Shown here in pieces: positions 53,610 to 64,000 of a stretch of DNA of 64,000 nucleotides. Both the position numbers and the translations under genes were made by a program. Origin of the DNA: Siphonodentalium dalli (taxonomy: Eukaryota; Mollusca; Scaphopoda; Gadilida; Siphonodentaliidae); the NCBI GenBank assembly GCA_032622095.1, contig CP136063.1, positions 24,308,987 to 24,372,986 on the forward strand, given 5' to 3'. Under the pieces are notes generated by a model. It searched no databases. It saw nothing but the letters and a program-made list of their open reading frames with translations, and was not told where the DNA came from. Numbering within the stretch: position 1 is the first letter of the stretch; the number at the start of each line of letters is the position of its first letter.

Positions 53610-56600
53610 TAACGCATACTTTGGTGCTCATACTCTTGTGTTTGAATATATATTAACTTAGTGGTCACTCTAAGTTGGCGAATTCTATCGCTTAATATGT
53701 CTCTTGTGTTTGAAAATATATTAACTAAGTGGTCACTGTAAGGTGGTGAATTCTTTCGCTTAATATTGTCTTCATAATATTAACTTAATTAACTTAAGAT
53801 GCCAAAATACTACTAATACGAAAATTACGCATACCTTGGCTGTTCATACCAATATGGTCATCCTGAGTAGCAAACTACTACTAGTACGAAAATTACGCAT
53901 ACCTTGGGTGTTCTTTCTCTTGTGTTTGAACATATATTAACTTAGTGGTCACTCTAACGTAGCGAATTCTATCGCTTAATATGGTCTTCATAAAATTAAC
54001 CTAATTAACTTAACATGCCAATATTTTCATCCTGAGTAGCAAAATACTATTAGTACGAAACTTACGCATACCTTGGGTGCTCTTACTCTTGTGTTTGAAT
54101 ATATATTAACTTAGTTGTCAATCTAAGGTGGCGAATTCTATCATTAATATGGTTTTCATGATATTAACCTAATTAAATTAACATGCCAATTGATATGGTC
54201 ATCCTGAGTAGCAACATACTACTAGTACGAAAATTACGCATGCCTTGGGTGCTCTTACTCTTGTGTTTGAATATATATTAACTTAGTGGTCACTCTAAGG
54301 TGGCAAATTCTATCATTAATATGGTTTTCATGATATTAACCTAATTAAATTAACATGCCAATTGATATGGTCATCCTGAGTAGCAACATACTACTAGTAC
54401 GAAAATTACGCATGCATTTGGTGCTCTTACTCTTGTGTTGGAATATATATTAACTTAGTGGTCACTCTAAGGTGGCGAATTATATCGCTTACTATTGTCT
54501 TCATGATATTAACGTAATTAACTTAACATGCCAATATGGTCATTCTGAGTAGCAAAATACTACTAGTACGAAAATTACGCATACCTTGGGTGTTCTTTCT
54601 CTTGTGTTTGAATATATATTAACTTAGTGGTCACTCTAAGGTGGCGAATTCTATCATTAATATGGTTTTCATGATATTAACCTAATTAAATTAACATGAC
54701 AATTGATATGGTCATCCTGAGTAGCAACATACTACTAGTACGAAAATTACGCATGCCTTGGGTGCTCTTACTCTTGTGTTTGAATATATATTAACTTAGT
54801 GGTCACTCTAAGGTGGCGAATTATATCGCTTACTATTGTCTTCATGATATTAACGTAATTAACTTAACATGCCAATATGGTCATCCTGAGTAGCAACATA
54901 CTACTAGTACGAAAATTTCGCATACCTTGGGTGTTCTTTCTCTTGTGTTTGAAAATATATTAACTTAGTGGTCACTCTAAGGTGGCGAATTCTATCATTA
55001 ATATGGTTTTCATGATATTAACCTAATTAAATTAACATGCCAATTGATATGGTCATCCTGGGTAGCAACATACTACTAGTACGAAAATTACGCATGCCTT
55101 GGGTACTCTTACTCTTGTGATTGAATATATATTAACTTAGTGGTCACTCTAAGGTGGCGAATTATATCGCTTAATATTGTCTTCATGATATTAACGTAAT
55201 TAACTTAACATGCCAATATGGTCATCCTGAGTAGCAAAATACTACTAGTACGAAAATTACGCATACCTTGGGTGTTCTTTCTCTTGAGTTTGAATATATA
55301 TTAACTTAGTGGTCACTATAAGGTGGCGAATTATATCGCTTAATATGGTCTTCATAAAATTAACCTAATTAACTTGACATGCCAATATTTTCATCCTGAA
55401 TAGCAAAATACTATTTGTACGAAAATTACGCATACCTTGGGTGTTCTTTCTCTTGTGTTTGAACATATATTAACTTAGTGTTCACTCTAACGTAGCGAAT
55501 TCTATCGCTTAATATGGTCTTCATAAAATTAACCTAATTAACTTAACATGCCAATATTTTCATCCTGAGTAGCAAAATACTATTAGTACGAAACTTACGC
55601 ATACCTTGGGTGCTCTTACTCTTGTGTTTGAATATATATTAACTTAGTGGTCACTCTAAGGTGGCGAATTCTATCATTAATATGGTTTTCATGATATTAA
55701 CCTAATTAAATTAACATGCCAATTGATATGGTCATCCTGAGTAGCAACATACTACTAGTACGAAAATTACGCATGCCTTGGGTGCTCTTACTCTTGTGTT
55801 TGAATATATATTAACTTAGTGGTCACTCTAAGGTGGCGAATTCTATCATTAATATGGTTTTCATGATATTAACCTAATTAAATTAACATGCCAATTGATA
55901 TGGTCATCCTGAGTAGCAACATACTACTAGTACGAAAATTACGCATGACTTTGGTGCTCTTACTCTTGTGTTTGAATATATATTAACTTAGTGGTAACTC
56001 TAAGGTGGCGAATTATATCGCTTACTATTGTCTTCATGATATTAACGTAATTAACTTAACATGCCAATATGGTCATTCTGAGTAGCAAAATACTACTAGT
56101 ACGAAAATTACGCATACCTTGGGTGTTCTTTCTCTTGTGTTTGAATATATATTAACTTAGTGGTCACTCTAAGGTGGCGAATTCTATCATTAATATGGTT
56201 TTCATGATATTAACCTAATTAAATTAACATGCCAATTGATATGGTCATCCTGAGTAGCAACATACTACTAGTACGAAAATTACGCATGCCTTGGGTGCTC
56301 TTACTCTTGTGTTTGAATATATATTAACTTAGTGGTCACTCTAAGGTGGCGAATTATATCGCTTACCATTGTCTTCATGATATTAACGTAATTAACTTAA
56401 CATGCCAATATGGTCATCCTGAGTAGCAACATACTACTAGTACGAAAATTACGCATACCTTGGGTGTTCTTTCTCTAGTGTTTGAAAATATATTAACTTA
56501 GTGGTCAATCTAAGGTGGCGAATTCTATCATTAATATGGTTTTCATGATATTAACCTAATTAAATTAACATGCCAATTGATATGGTCATCCTGGGTAGCA

Positions 56601-59600
56601 ACATACTACTAGTACGAAAATTACGCATACCTTGGGTGTTCTTTCTCTTGTGTTTGAATATATATTAACTTAGTGGTCACTCTAAGTTGGCGAATTCTAT
56701 CGCTTAATATGTCTCTTGTGTTTGAAAATATATTAACTTAGTGGTCACTCTAAGGTGGCGAATTCTATCATTAATATGGTTTTCATGATATTAACCTAAT
56801 TAAATTAACATGCCAATTGATATGGTCATCCTGGGTAGCAACATACTACTAGTACGAAAATTACGCATGCCTTGGGTACTCTTACTCTTGTGATTGAATA
56901 TATATTAACTTAGTGGTCACTCTAAGGTGGCGAATTATATCGCTTAATATTGTCTTCATGATATTAACGTAATTAACTTAACATGCCAATATGGTCATCC
57001 TGAGTAGCAAAATACTACTAGTACGAAAATTACGCATACCTTGGGTGTTCTTTCTCTTGAGTTTGAATATATATTAACTTAGTGGTCACTATAAGGTGGC
57101 GAATTATATCGCTTAATATGGTCTTCATAAAATTAACCTAATTAACTTGACATGCCAATATTTTCATCCTGAATAGCAAAATACTATTTGTACGAAAATT
57201 ACGCATACCTTGGGTGTTCTTTCTCTTGTGTTTGAACATATATTAACTTAGTGTTCACTCTAACGTAGCGAATTCTATCGCTTAATATGGTCTTCATAAA
57301 ATTAACCTAATTAACTTAACATGCCAATATTTTCATCCTGAGTAGCAAAATACTATTAGTACGAAACTTACGCATACCTTGGGTGCTCTTACTCTTGTGT
57401 TTGAATATATATTAACTTAGTGGTCACTCTAAGGTGGCGAATTCTATCATTAATATGGTTTTCATGATATTAACCTAATTAAATTAACATGCCAATTGAT
57501 ATGGTCATCCTGAGTAGCAACATACTACTAGTACGAAAATTACGCATGCCTTGGGTGCTCTTACTCTTGTGTTTGAATATATATTAACTTAGTGGTCACT
57601 CTAAGGTGGCGAATTCTATCATTAATATGGTTTTCATGATATTAACCTAATTAAATTAACATGCCAATTGATATGGTCATCCTGAGTAGCAACATACTAC
57701 TAGTACGAAAATTACGCATGACTTTGGTGCTCTTACTCTTGTGTTTGAATATATATTAACTTAGTGGTAACTCTAAGGTGGCGAATTATATCGCTTACTA
57801 TTGTCTTCATGATATTAACGTAATTAACTTAACATGCCAATATGGTCATTCTGAGTAGCAAAATACTACTAGTACGAAAATTACGCATACCTTGGGTGTT
57901 CTTTCTCTTGTGTTTGAATATATATTAACTTAGTGGTCACTCTAAGGTGGCGAATTCTATCATTAATATGGTTTTCATGATATTAACCTAATTAAATTAA
58001 CATGCCAATTGATATGGTCATCCTGAGTAGCAACATACTACTAGTACGAAAATTACGCATGCCTTGGGTGCTCTTACTCTTGTGTTTGAATATATATTAA
58101 CTTAGTGGTCACTCTAAGGTGGCGAATTATATCGCTTACCATTGTCTTCATGATATTAACGTAATTAACTTAACATGCCAATATGGTCATCCTGAGTAGC
58201 AACATACTACTAGTACGAAAATTACGCATACCTTGGGTGTTCTTTCTCTAGTGTTTGAAAATATATTAACTTAGTGGTCAATCTAAGGTGGCGAATTCTA
58301 TCATTAATATGGTTTTCATGATATTAACCTAATTAAATTAACATGCCAATTGATATGGTCATCCTGGGTAGCAACATACTACTAGTACGAAAATTACGCA
58401 TACCTTGGGTGTTCTTTCTCTTGTGTTTGAATATATATTAACTTAGTGGTCACTCTAAGGTGGCGAATTCTATCATTAATATGGTTTTCATGATATTAAC
58501 CTAATTAAATTAACATGCCAATTGATATGGTCATCCTGAGTAGCAACATACTACTAGTACGAAAATTACGCATGCCTTGGGTGCTCTTACTCTTGTGTTT
58601 GAATATATATTAACTTAGTGGTCACTCTAAGGTGGCGAATTATATCGCTTACTATTGTCTTCATGATATTAACGTAATTAACTTAACATGCCAATATGGT
58701 CATCCTGAGTAGCAACATACTACTAGTACGAAAATTACGCATACCTTGGGTGTTCTTTCTCTTGTGTTTGAAAATATATTAACTTAGTGGTCACTCTAAG
58801 GTGGCGAATTCTATCATTAATATGGTTTTCATGATATTAACCTAATTAAATTAACATGCCAATTGATATGGTTATCCTGGGTAGCAACATACTACTAGTA
58901 CGAAAATTACGCATGCCTTGGGTACTCTTACTCTTGTGATTGAATATATATTAACTTAGTGGTCACTCTAAGGTGGCGAATTATATCGCTTACTATTGTC
59001 TTCATGATATTAACGTAATTAACTTAACATGCCAATATGGTCATTCTGAGTAGCAAAATACTACTAGTACGAAAATTACGCATACCTTGGGTGTTCTTTC
59101 TCTTGAGTTTGAATATATATTAACTTAGTGGTCACTATAAGGTGGCGAATTATATCGCTTAATATGGTCTTCATAAAATTAACCTAATTAACTTGACATG
59201 CCAATATTTTCATCCTGAATAGCAAAATACTATTTGTACGAAAATTACGCATACCTTGGGTGTTCTTTCTCTTGTGTTTGAACATATATTAACTTAGTGT
59301 TCACTCTAACGTAGCGAATTCTATCGCTTAATATGGTCTTCATAAAATTAACCTAATTAACTTAACATGCCAATATTTTCATCCTGAGTAGCAAAATACT
59401 ATTAGTACGAAACTTACGCATACCTTGGGTGCTCTTACTCTTGTGTTTGAATATATATTAACTTAGTGGTCACTCTAAGGTGGCGAATTCTATCATTAAT
59501 ATGGTTTTCATGATATTAACCTAATTAAATTAACATGCCAATTGATATGGTCATCCTGAGTAGCAACATACTACTAGTACGAAAATTACGCATGCCTTGG

Positions 59601-60616
59601 GTGCTCTTACTCTTGTGTTTGAATATATATTAACTTAGTGGTCACTCTAAGGTGGCGAATTCTATCATTAATATGGTTTTCATGATATTAACCTAATTAA
59701 ATTAACATGCCAATTGATATGGTCATCCTGAGTAGCAACATACTACTAGTACGAAAATTACGCATGACTTTGGTGCTCTTACTCTTGTGTTTGAATATAT
59801 ATTAACTTAGTGGTAACTCTAAGGTGGCGAATTATATCGCTTACTATTGTCTTCATGATATTAACGTAATTAACTTAACATGCCAATATGGTCATTCTGA
59901 GTAGCAAAATACTACTAGTACGAAAATTACGCATACCTTGGGTGTTCTTTCTCTTGTGTTTGAATATATATTAACTTAGTGGTCACTCTAAGGTGGCGAA
60001 TTCTATCATTAATTTGGTTTTCATGATATTAACCTAATTAAATTAACATGCCAATTGATATGGTCATCCTGAGTAGCAACATACTACTAGTACGAAAATT
60101 ACGCATGCCTTGGGTGCTCTTACTCTTGTGTTTGAATATATATTAACTTAGTGGTCACTCTAAGGTGGCGAATTATATCGCTTACCATTGTCTTCATGAT
60201 ATTAACGTAATTAACTTAACATGCCAATATGGTCATCCTGAGTAGCAACATACTACTAGTACGAAAATTACGCATACCTTGGGTGTTCTTTCTCTAGTGT
60301 TTGAAAATATATTAACTTAGTGGTCAATCTAAGGTGGCGAATTCTATCATTAATATGGTTTTCATCAGACATGATATTAACCTAATTAAATTAACATGCC
60401 AATTGATATGGTCATCCTGGGTAGCAACATACTACTAGTACGAAAATTACGCATGCCTTGGGTACTCTTACTCTTGTGTTTGAATATATATTAACTTAGT
60501 GGTCACTATAAGGTGGCGAATTATATCGCTTAATATGGTCTTCATAAAATTAACCTAATTAACTTAACATGCCAATATTTTCATCCTGAGTAGCAAAATA
60601 CTATTTGTACGAAAAT
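53610..60616. repeat. Expanded HOR C interval (7,006 bp) with two internal duplications
   Basis: AACTTGACATGCC occurs three times here, at 55,373, 57,146 and 59,192, spaced 1,773 and 2,046 bp, where a standard interval has it once. The length equals 3,180 + 1,773 + 2,046 + 7, so the interval is a standard one with two tandem duplications and a 7-bp insertion. The first junction is near 56,625, where the text leaves the expected CATGCCTTGGGTACTC path for CATACCTTGGGTGTTC. The second is near 58,390 with the same change. Confidence 0.8.
60364..60372. repeat. Private 7-bp insertion in an HOR C monomer
   Basis: The normal GGTTTTCATGATATTAACC reads GGTTTTCATCAGACATGATA here, a 7-bp addition that places a CAT on both sides. 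It explains the 3,187-bp spacing of the AACTTGACATGCC marks at 59,192 and 62,379 against the standard 3,180. I see it in no other monomer, so it is younger than the last homogenisation. Confidence 0.85.
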
Positions 60617-63600
60617 AACGCATACTTTGGTGCTCATACTCTTGTGTTTGAATATATATTAACTTAGTGGTCACTCTAAGTTGGCGAATTCTATCGCTTA
60701 ATATGTCTCTTGTGTTTGAAAATATATTAACTAAGTGGTCACTGTAAGGTGGTGAATTCTTTCGCTTAATATTGTCTTCATAATATTAACTTAATTAACT
60801 TAAGATGCCAAAATACTACTAATACGAAAATTACGCATACCTTGGCTGTTCATACCAATATGGTCATCCTGAGTAGCAAACTACTACTAGTACGAAAATT
60901 ACGCATACCTTGGGTGTTCTTTCTCTTGTGTTTGAACATATATTAACTTAGTGGTCACTCTAACGTAGCGAATTCTATCGCTTAATATGGTCTTCATAAA
61001 ATTAACCTAATTAACTTAACATGCCAATATTTTCATCCTGAGTAGCAAAATACTATTAGTACGAAACTTACGCATACCTTGGGTGCTCTTACTCTTGTGT
61101 TTGAATATATATTAACTTAGTTGTCACTCTAAGGTGGCGAATTCTATCATTAATATGATTTTCATGATATTAACCTAATTAAATTAACATGCCAATTGAT
61201 ATGGTCATCCTGAGTAGCAACATACTACTAGTACGAAAATTACGCATGCCTTGGGTGCTCTTACTCTTGTGTTTGAATATATATTAACTTAGTGGTCACT
61301 CTAAGGTGGCAAATTCTATCATTAATATGGTTTTCATGATATTAACCTAATTAAATTAACATGCCAATTGATATGGTCATCCTGAGTAGCAACATACTAC
61401 TAGTACGAAAATTACGCATGCATTTGGTGCTCTTACTCTTGTGTTGGAATATATATTAACTTAGTGGTCACTCTAAGGTGGCGAATTATATCGCTTACTA
61501 TTGTCTTCATGATATTAACGTAATTAACTTAACATGCCAATATGGTCATTCTGAGTAGCAAAATACTACTAGTACGAAAATTACGCATACCTTGGGTGTT
61601 CTTTCTCTTGTGTTTGAATATATATTAACTTAGTGGTCACTCTAAGGTGGCGAATTCTATCATTAATATGGTTTTCATGATATTAACCTAATTAAATTAA
61701 CATGCCAATTGATATGGTCATCCTGAGTAGCAACATACTACTAGTACGAAAATTACGCATGGCTTGGGTGCTCTTACTCTTGTGTTTGAATATATATTAA
61801 CTTAGTGGTCACTCTAAGGTGGCGAATTATATCGCTTACTATTGTCTTCATGATATTAACGTAATTAACTTAACATGCCAATATGGTCATCCTGAGTAGC
61901 AACATACTACTAGTACGAAAATTTCGCATACCTTGGGTGTTCTTTCTCTTGTGTTTGAAAATATATTAACTTAGTGGTCACTCTAAGGTGGCGAATTCTA
62001 TCATTAATATGGTTTTCATGATATTAACCTAATTAAATTAACATGCCAATTGATATGGTCATCCTGGGTAGCAACATACTACTAGTACGAAAATTACGCA
62101 TGCCTTGGGTACTCTTACTCTTGTGATTGAATATATATTAACTTAGTGGTCACTCTAAGGTGGCGAATTATATCGCTTACTATTGTCTTCATGATATTAA
62201 CGTAATTAACTTAACATGCCAATATGGTCATCCTGAGTAGCAAAATACTACTAGTACGAAAATTACGCATACCTTGGGTGTTCTTTCTCTTGAGTTTGAA
62301 TATATATTAACTTAGTGGTCACTATAAGGTGGCGAATTATATCGCTTAATATGGTCTTCATAAAATTAACCTAATTAACTTGACATGCCAATATTTTCAT
62401 CCTGAATAGCAAAATACTATTTGTACGAAAATTACGCATACCTTGGGTGTTCTTTCTCTTGTGTTTGAACATATATTAACTTAGTGTTCACTCTAACGTA
62501 GCGAATTCTATCGCTTAATATGGTCTTCATAAAATTAACCTAATTAACTTAACATGCCAATATTTTCATCCTGAGTAGCAAAATACTATTAGTACGAAAC
62601 TTACGCATACCTTGGGTGCTCTTACTCTTGTGTTTGAATATATATTAACTTAGTGGTCACTCTAAGGTGGCGAATTCTATCATTAATATGGTTTTCATGA
62701 TATTAACCTAATTAAATTAACATGCCAATTGATATGGTCATCCTGAGTAGCAACATACTACTAGTACGAAAATTACGCATGCCTTGGGTGCTCTTACTCT
62801 TGTGTTTGAATATATATTAACTTAGTGGTCACTCTAAGGTGGCGAATTCTATCATTAATATGGTTTTCATGATATTAACCTAATTAAATTAACATGCCAA
62901 TTGATATGGTCATCCTGAGTAGCAACATACTACTAGTACGAAAATTACGCATGACTTTGGTGCTCTTACTCTTGTGTTTGAATATATATTAACTTAGTGG
63001 TAACTCTAAGGTGGCGAATTATATCGCTTACTATTGTCTTCATGATATTAACGTAATTAACTTAACATGCCAATATGGTCATTCTGAGTAGCAAAATACT
63101 ACTAGTACGAAAATTACGCATACATTGGGTGTTCTTTCTCTTGTGTTTGAATATATATTAACTTAGTGGTCACTCTAAGGTGGCGAATTCTATCATTAAT
63201 ATGGTTTTCATGATATTAACCTAATTAAATTAACATGCCAATTGATATGGTCATCCTGAGTAGCAACATACTACTAGTACGAAAATTACGCATGCCTTTG
63301 GTGCTCTTACTCTTGTGTTTGAATATATATTAACTTAGTGGTCACTCTAAGGTGGCGAATTATATCGCTTACCATTGTCTTCATGATATTAACGTAATTA
63401 ACTTAACATGCCAATATGGTCATCCTGAGTAGCAACATACTACTAGTACGAAAATTACGCATACCTTGGGTGTTCTTTCTCTAGTGTTTGAAAATATATT
63501 AACTTAGTGGTCAATCTAAGGTGGCGAATTCTATCATTAATATGGTTTTCATGATATTAACCTAATTAAATTAACATGCCAATTGATATGGTCATCCTGG

Positions 63601-63906
63601 GTAGCAACATACTACTAGTACGAAAATTACGCATGCCTTGGGTACTCTTACTCTTGTGTTTGAATATATATTAACTTAGTGGTCACTATAAGGTGGCGAA
63701 TTATATCGCTTAATATGGTCTTCATAAAATTAACCTAATTAACTTAACATGCCAATATTTTCATCCTGAGTAGCAAAATACTATTTGTACGAAAATAACG
63801 CATACTTTGGTGCTCATACTCTTGTGTTTGAATATATATTAACTTAGTGGTCACTCTAAGTTGGCGAATTCTATCGCTTAATATGTCTCTTGTGTTTGAA
63901 AATATA

Positions 63907-64000
63907 TTAACTTAGTGGTCACTCTAAGGTGGCGACTTCTATCGCTTACCATTGTCTTCATGATATTAACCTAATTAACTTAACATGCCAATATGGTCAT
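63907..64000. repeat. Exit from HOR C at the right edge
   Basis: After the truncated unit ending TCTCTTGTGTTTGAAAATAT, HOR C copies continue TTAACTAAGTGGTCACTGTA. Here the text instead reads TTAACTTAGTGGTCACTCTA and GGCGACTTCTATCGCTTACC, the form found after truncated units in HOR A and the heterogeneous domain. The satellite continues beyond the window in a different phase or HOR. Confidence 0.75.

Larger units (their letters stand above)
39661..63906. repeat. Higher-order repeat C, 4,486-bp unit with nested and rearranged copies
   Basis: The mark TAACGCATACTTTGGTGCTC lies at 40,834, 42,140, 44,638, 47,818, 49,124, 52,304, 53,610, 60,616 and 63,796. The intervals are 1,306, 2,498, 3,180, 1,306, 3,180, 1,306, 7,006 and 3,180. 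Two full units (3,180 + 1,306 = 4,486) span 44,638-53,609. The independent mark AACTTGACATGCC at 46,401, 50,887 and 55,373 gives 4,486 twice, and GGTCGTCCTGAG at 47,271 and 51,757 gives 4,486 again. Copies are near-identical by eye. The 2,498-bp and 7,006-bp intervals are rearranged versions, described separately. Confidence 0.93.
5604..64000. repeat. Satellite DNA array, ~169-bp monomer, >58 kb, open at right edge
   Basis: Head-to-tail copies of one monomer fill the window from here. A representative type 1 unit, counted from GAATATATATTAACTTAGTG to CTTGTGTTT, is 169 bp and about 35% GC. Conserved landmarks recur in every full unit: TTAGTGGTCACTCTAAGG, CCTAATTAACTTAACATG, CCAATATGG, CTACTAGTACGAAAATTACG and CTCTTGTGTTTGAA. 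All units have the same orientation. The array is coding-free: each monomer carries stops in several frames (TTAACTTAG, CTAATTAACTTAA) and 169 is not a multiple of three. Length, base composition and higher-order structure resemble centromeric or pericentromeric satellites; that role is inferred. Confidence 0.97.

Noticed and set aside
5604-64000. CRISPR-like regular repeats
   Set aside because: Repeats are contiguous, about 170 bp long, with no unique spacers and no cas genes; the context is eukaryotic.
5604-64000. CENP-B box in the monomer
   Set aside because: The representative monomers contain no CGGG or CCCG core. Variants with ATCCCGAGTAG lack the CGAA at the required spacing.
5604-64000. 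Transposon or gene hidden inside the satellite
   Set aside because: Reading through the array I found only monomer variants, deletions, small insertions and the captured 82-bp flank; no frame of notable length exists there.
1-64000. Telomeric repeats, tRNA or rRNA genes
   Set aside because: No TTAGGG-type runs, cloverleaf-like sequences or rRNA-like conserved blocks were seen.

Overview
The window is eukaryotic DNA, almost certainly from a metazoan and most plausibly a marine invertebrate. The evidence is a 5'-truncated non-LTR retrotransposon with a simple-repeat 3' tail, AT-rich flanks without a recognisable host exon, and a very long satellite array. The phylum is inferred and not shown by the sequence; a mollusc-like lophotrochozoan or an invertebrate deuterostome would both fit. 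I see no host protein-coding gene, tRNA, rRNA or bacterial feature.

Positions 1-5,523 are an ordinary repeat-rich flank. It holds a G-rich/T-rich low-complexity stretch, paired 13-C runs, and a perfect 15-bp hairpin at 1,232-1,270. A five-unit tandem repeat (units 156-171 bp) has a G-rich/C-rich palindromic core in each unit and alternates between two unit types. A LINE fragment of about 1.47 kb (1,771-3,242) interrupts it and carries the C-terminal part of a reverse transcriptase, with its YADD catalytic box. The pre-insertion repeat is intact on both sides and a short TATAAA duplication flanks the insert. A 0.55-kb cryptically simple GAAATTTCA-rich stretch and about 0.85 kb of featureless AT-rich DNA follow.

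From about 5,604 to the right edge (more than 58 kb, open-ended) the window is one head-to-tail satellite array. The basic monomer is 169 bp (about 35% GC). A second subfamily is 172 bp, and the two often alternate as a 341-bp dimer. The array is organised into successive domains: an edge domain (5.6-9.4 kb) with a 2,315-bp segmental duplication that captured 82 bp of flanking DNA; a heterogeneous domain (9.4-20 kb); higher-order repeat (HOR) A of exactly 2,314 bp in about four copies (20.0-29.4 kb); HOR B of 3,381 bp in two copies plus a partial one (29.4-36.7 kb); a dimer-rich transition (36.7-39.7 kb); and HOR C of 4,486 bp with nested 1,306/3,180-bp spacing and rearranged copies (39.7-63.9 kb). 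The last 90 bases leave HOR C again.

No coding function is expected for the array: frames are closed by stop codons in every monomer. Its monomer length, AT-richness, multi-kilobase higher-order periodicity and edge-to-interior homogenisation resemble centromeric or pericentromeric satellites. A centromeric role is inference and would need chromatin or cytological data. The most notable material is the multi-scale architecture: several distinct HOR families side by side, recurrent truncated and chimeric monomers that serve as recombination scars, and capture of the array edge.
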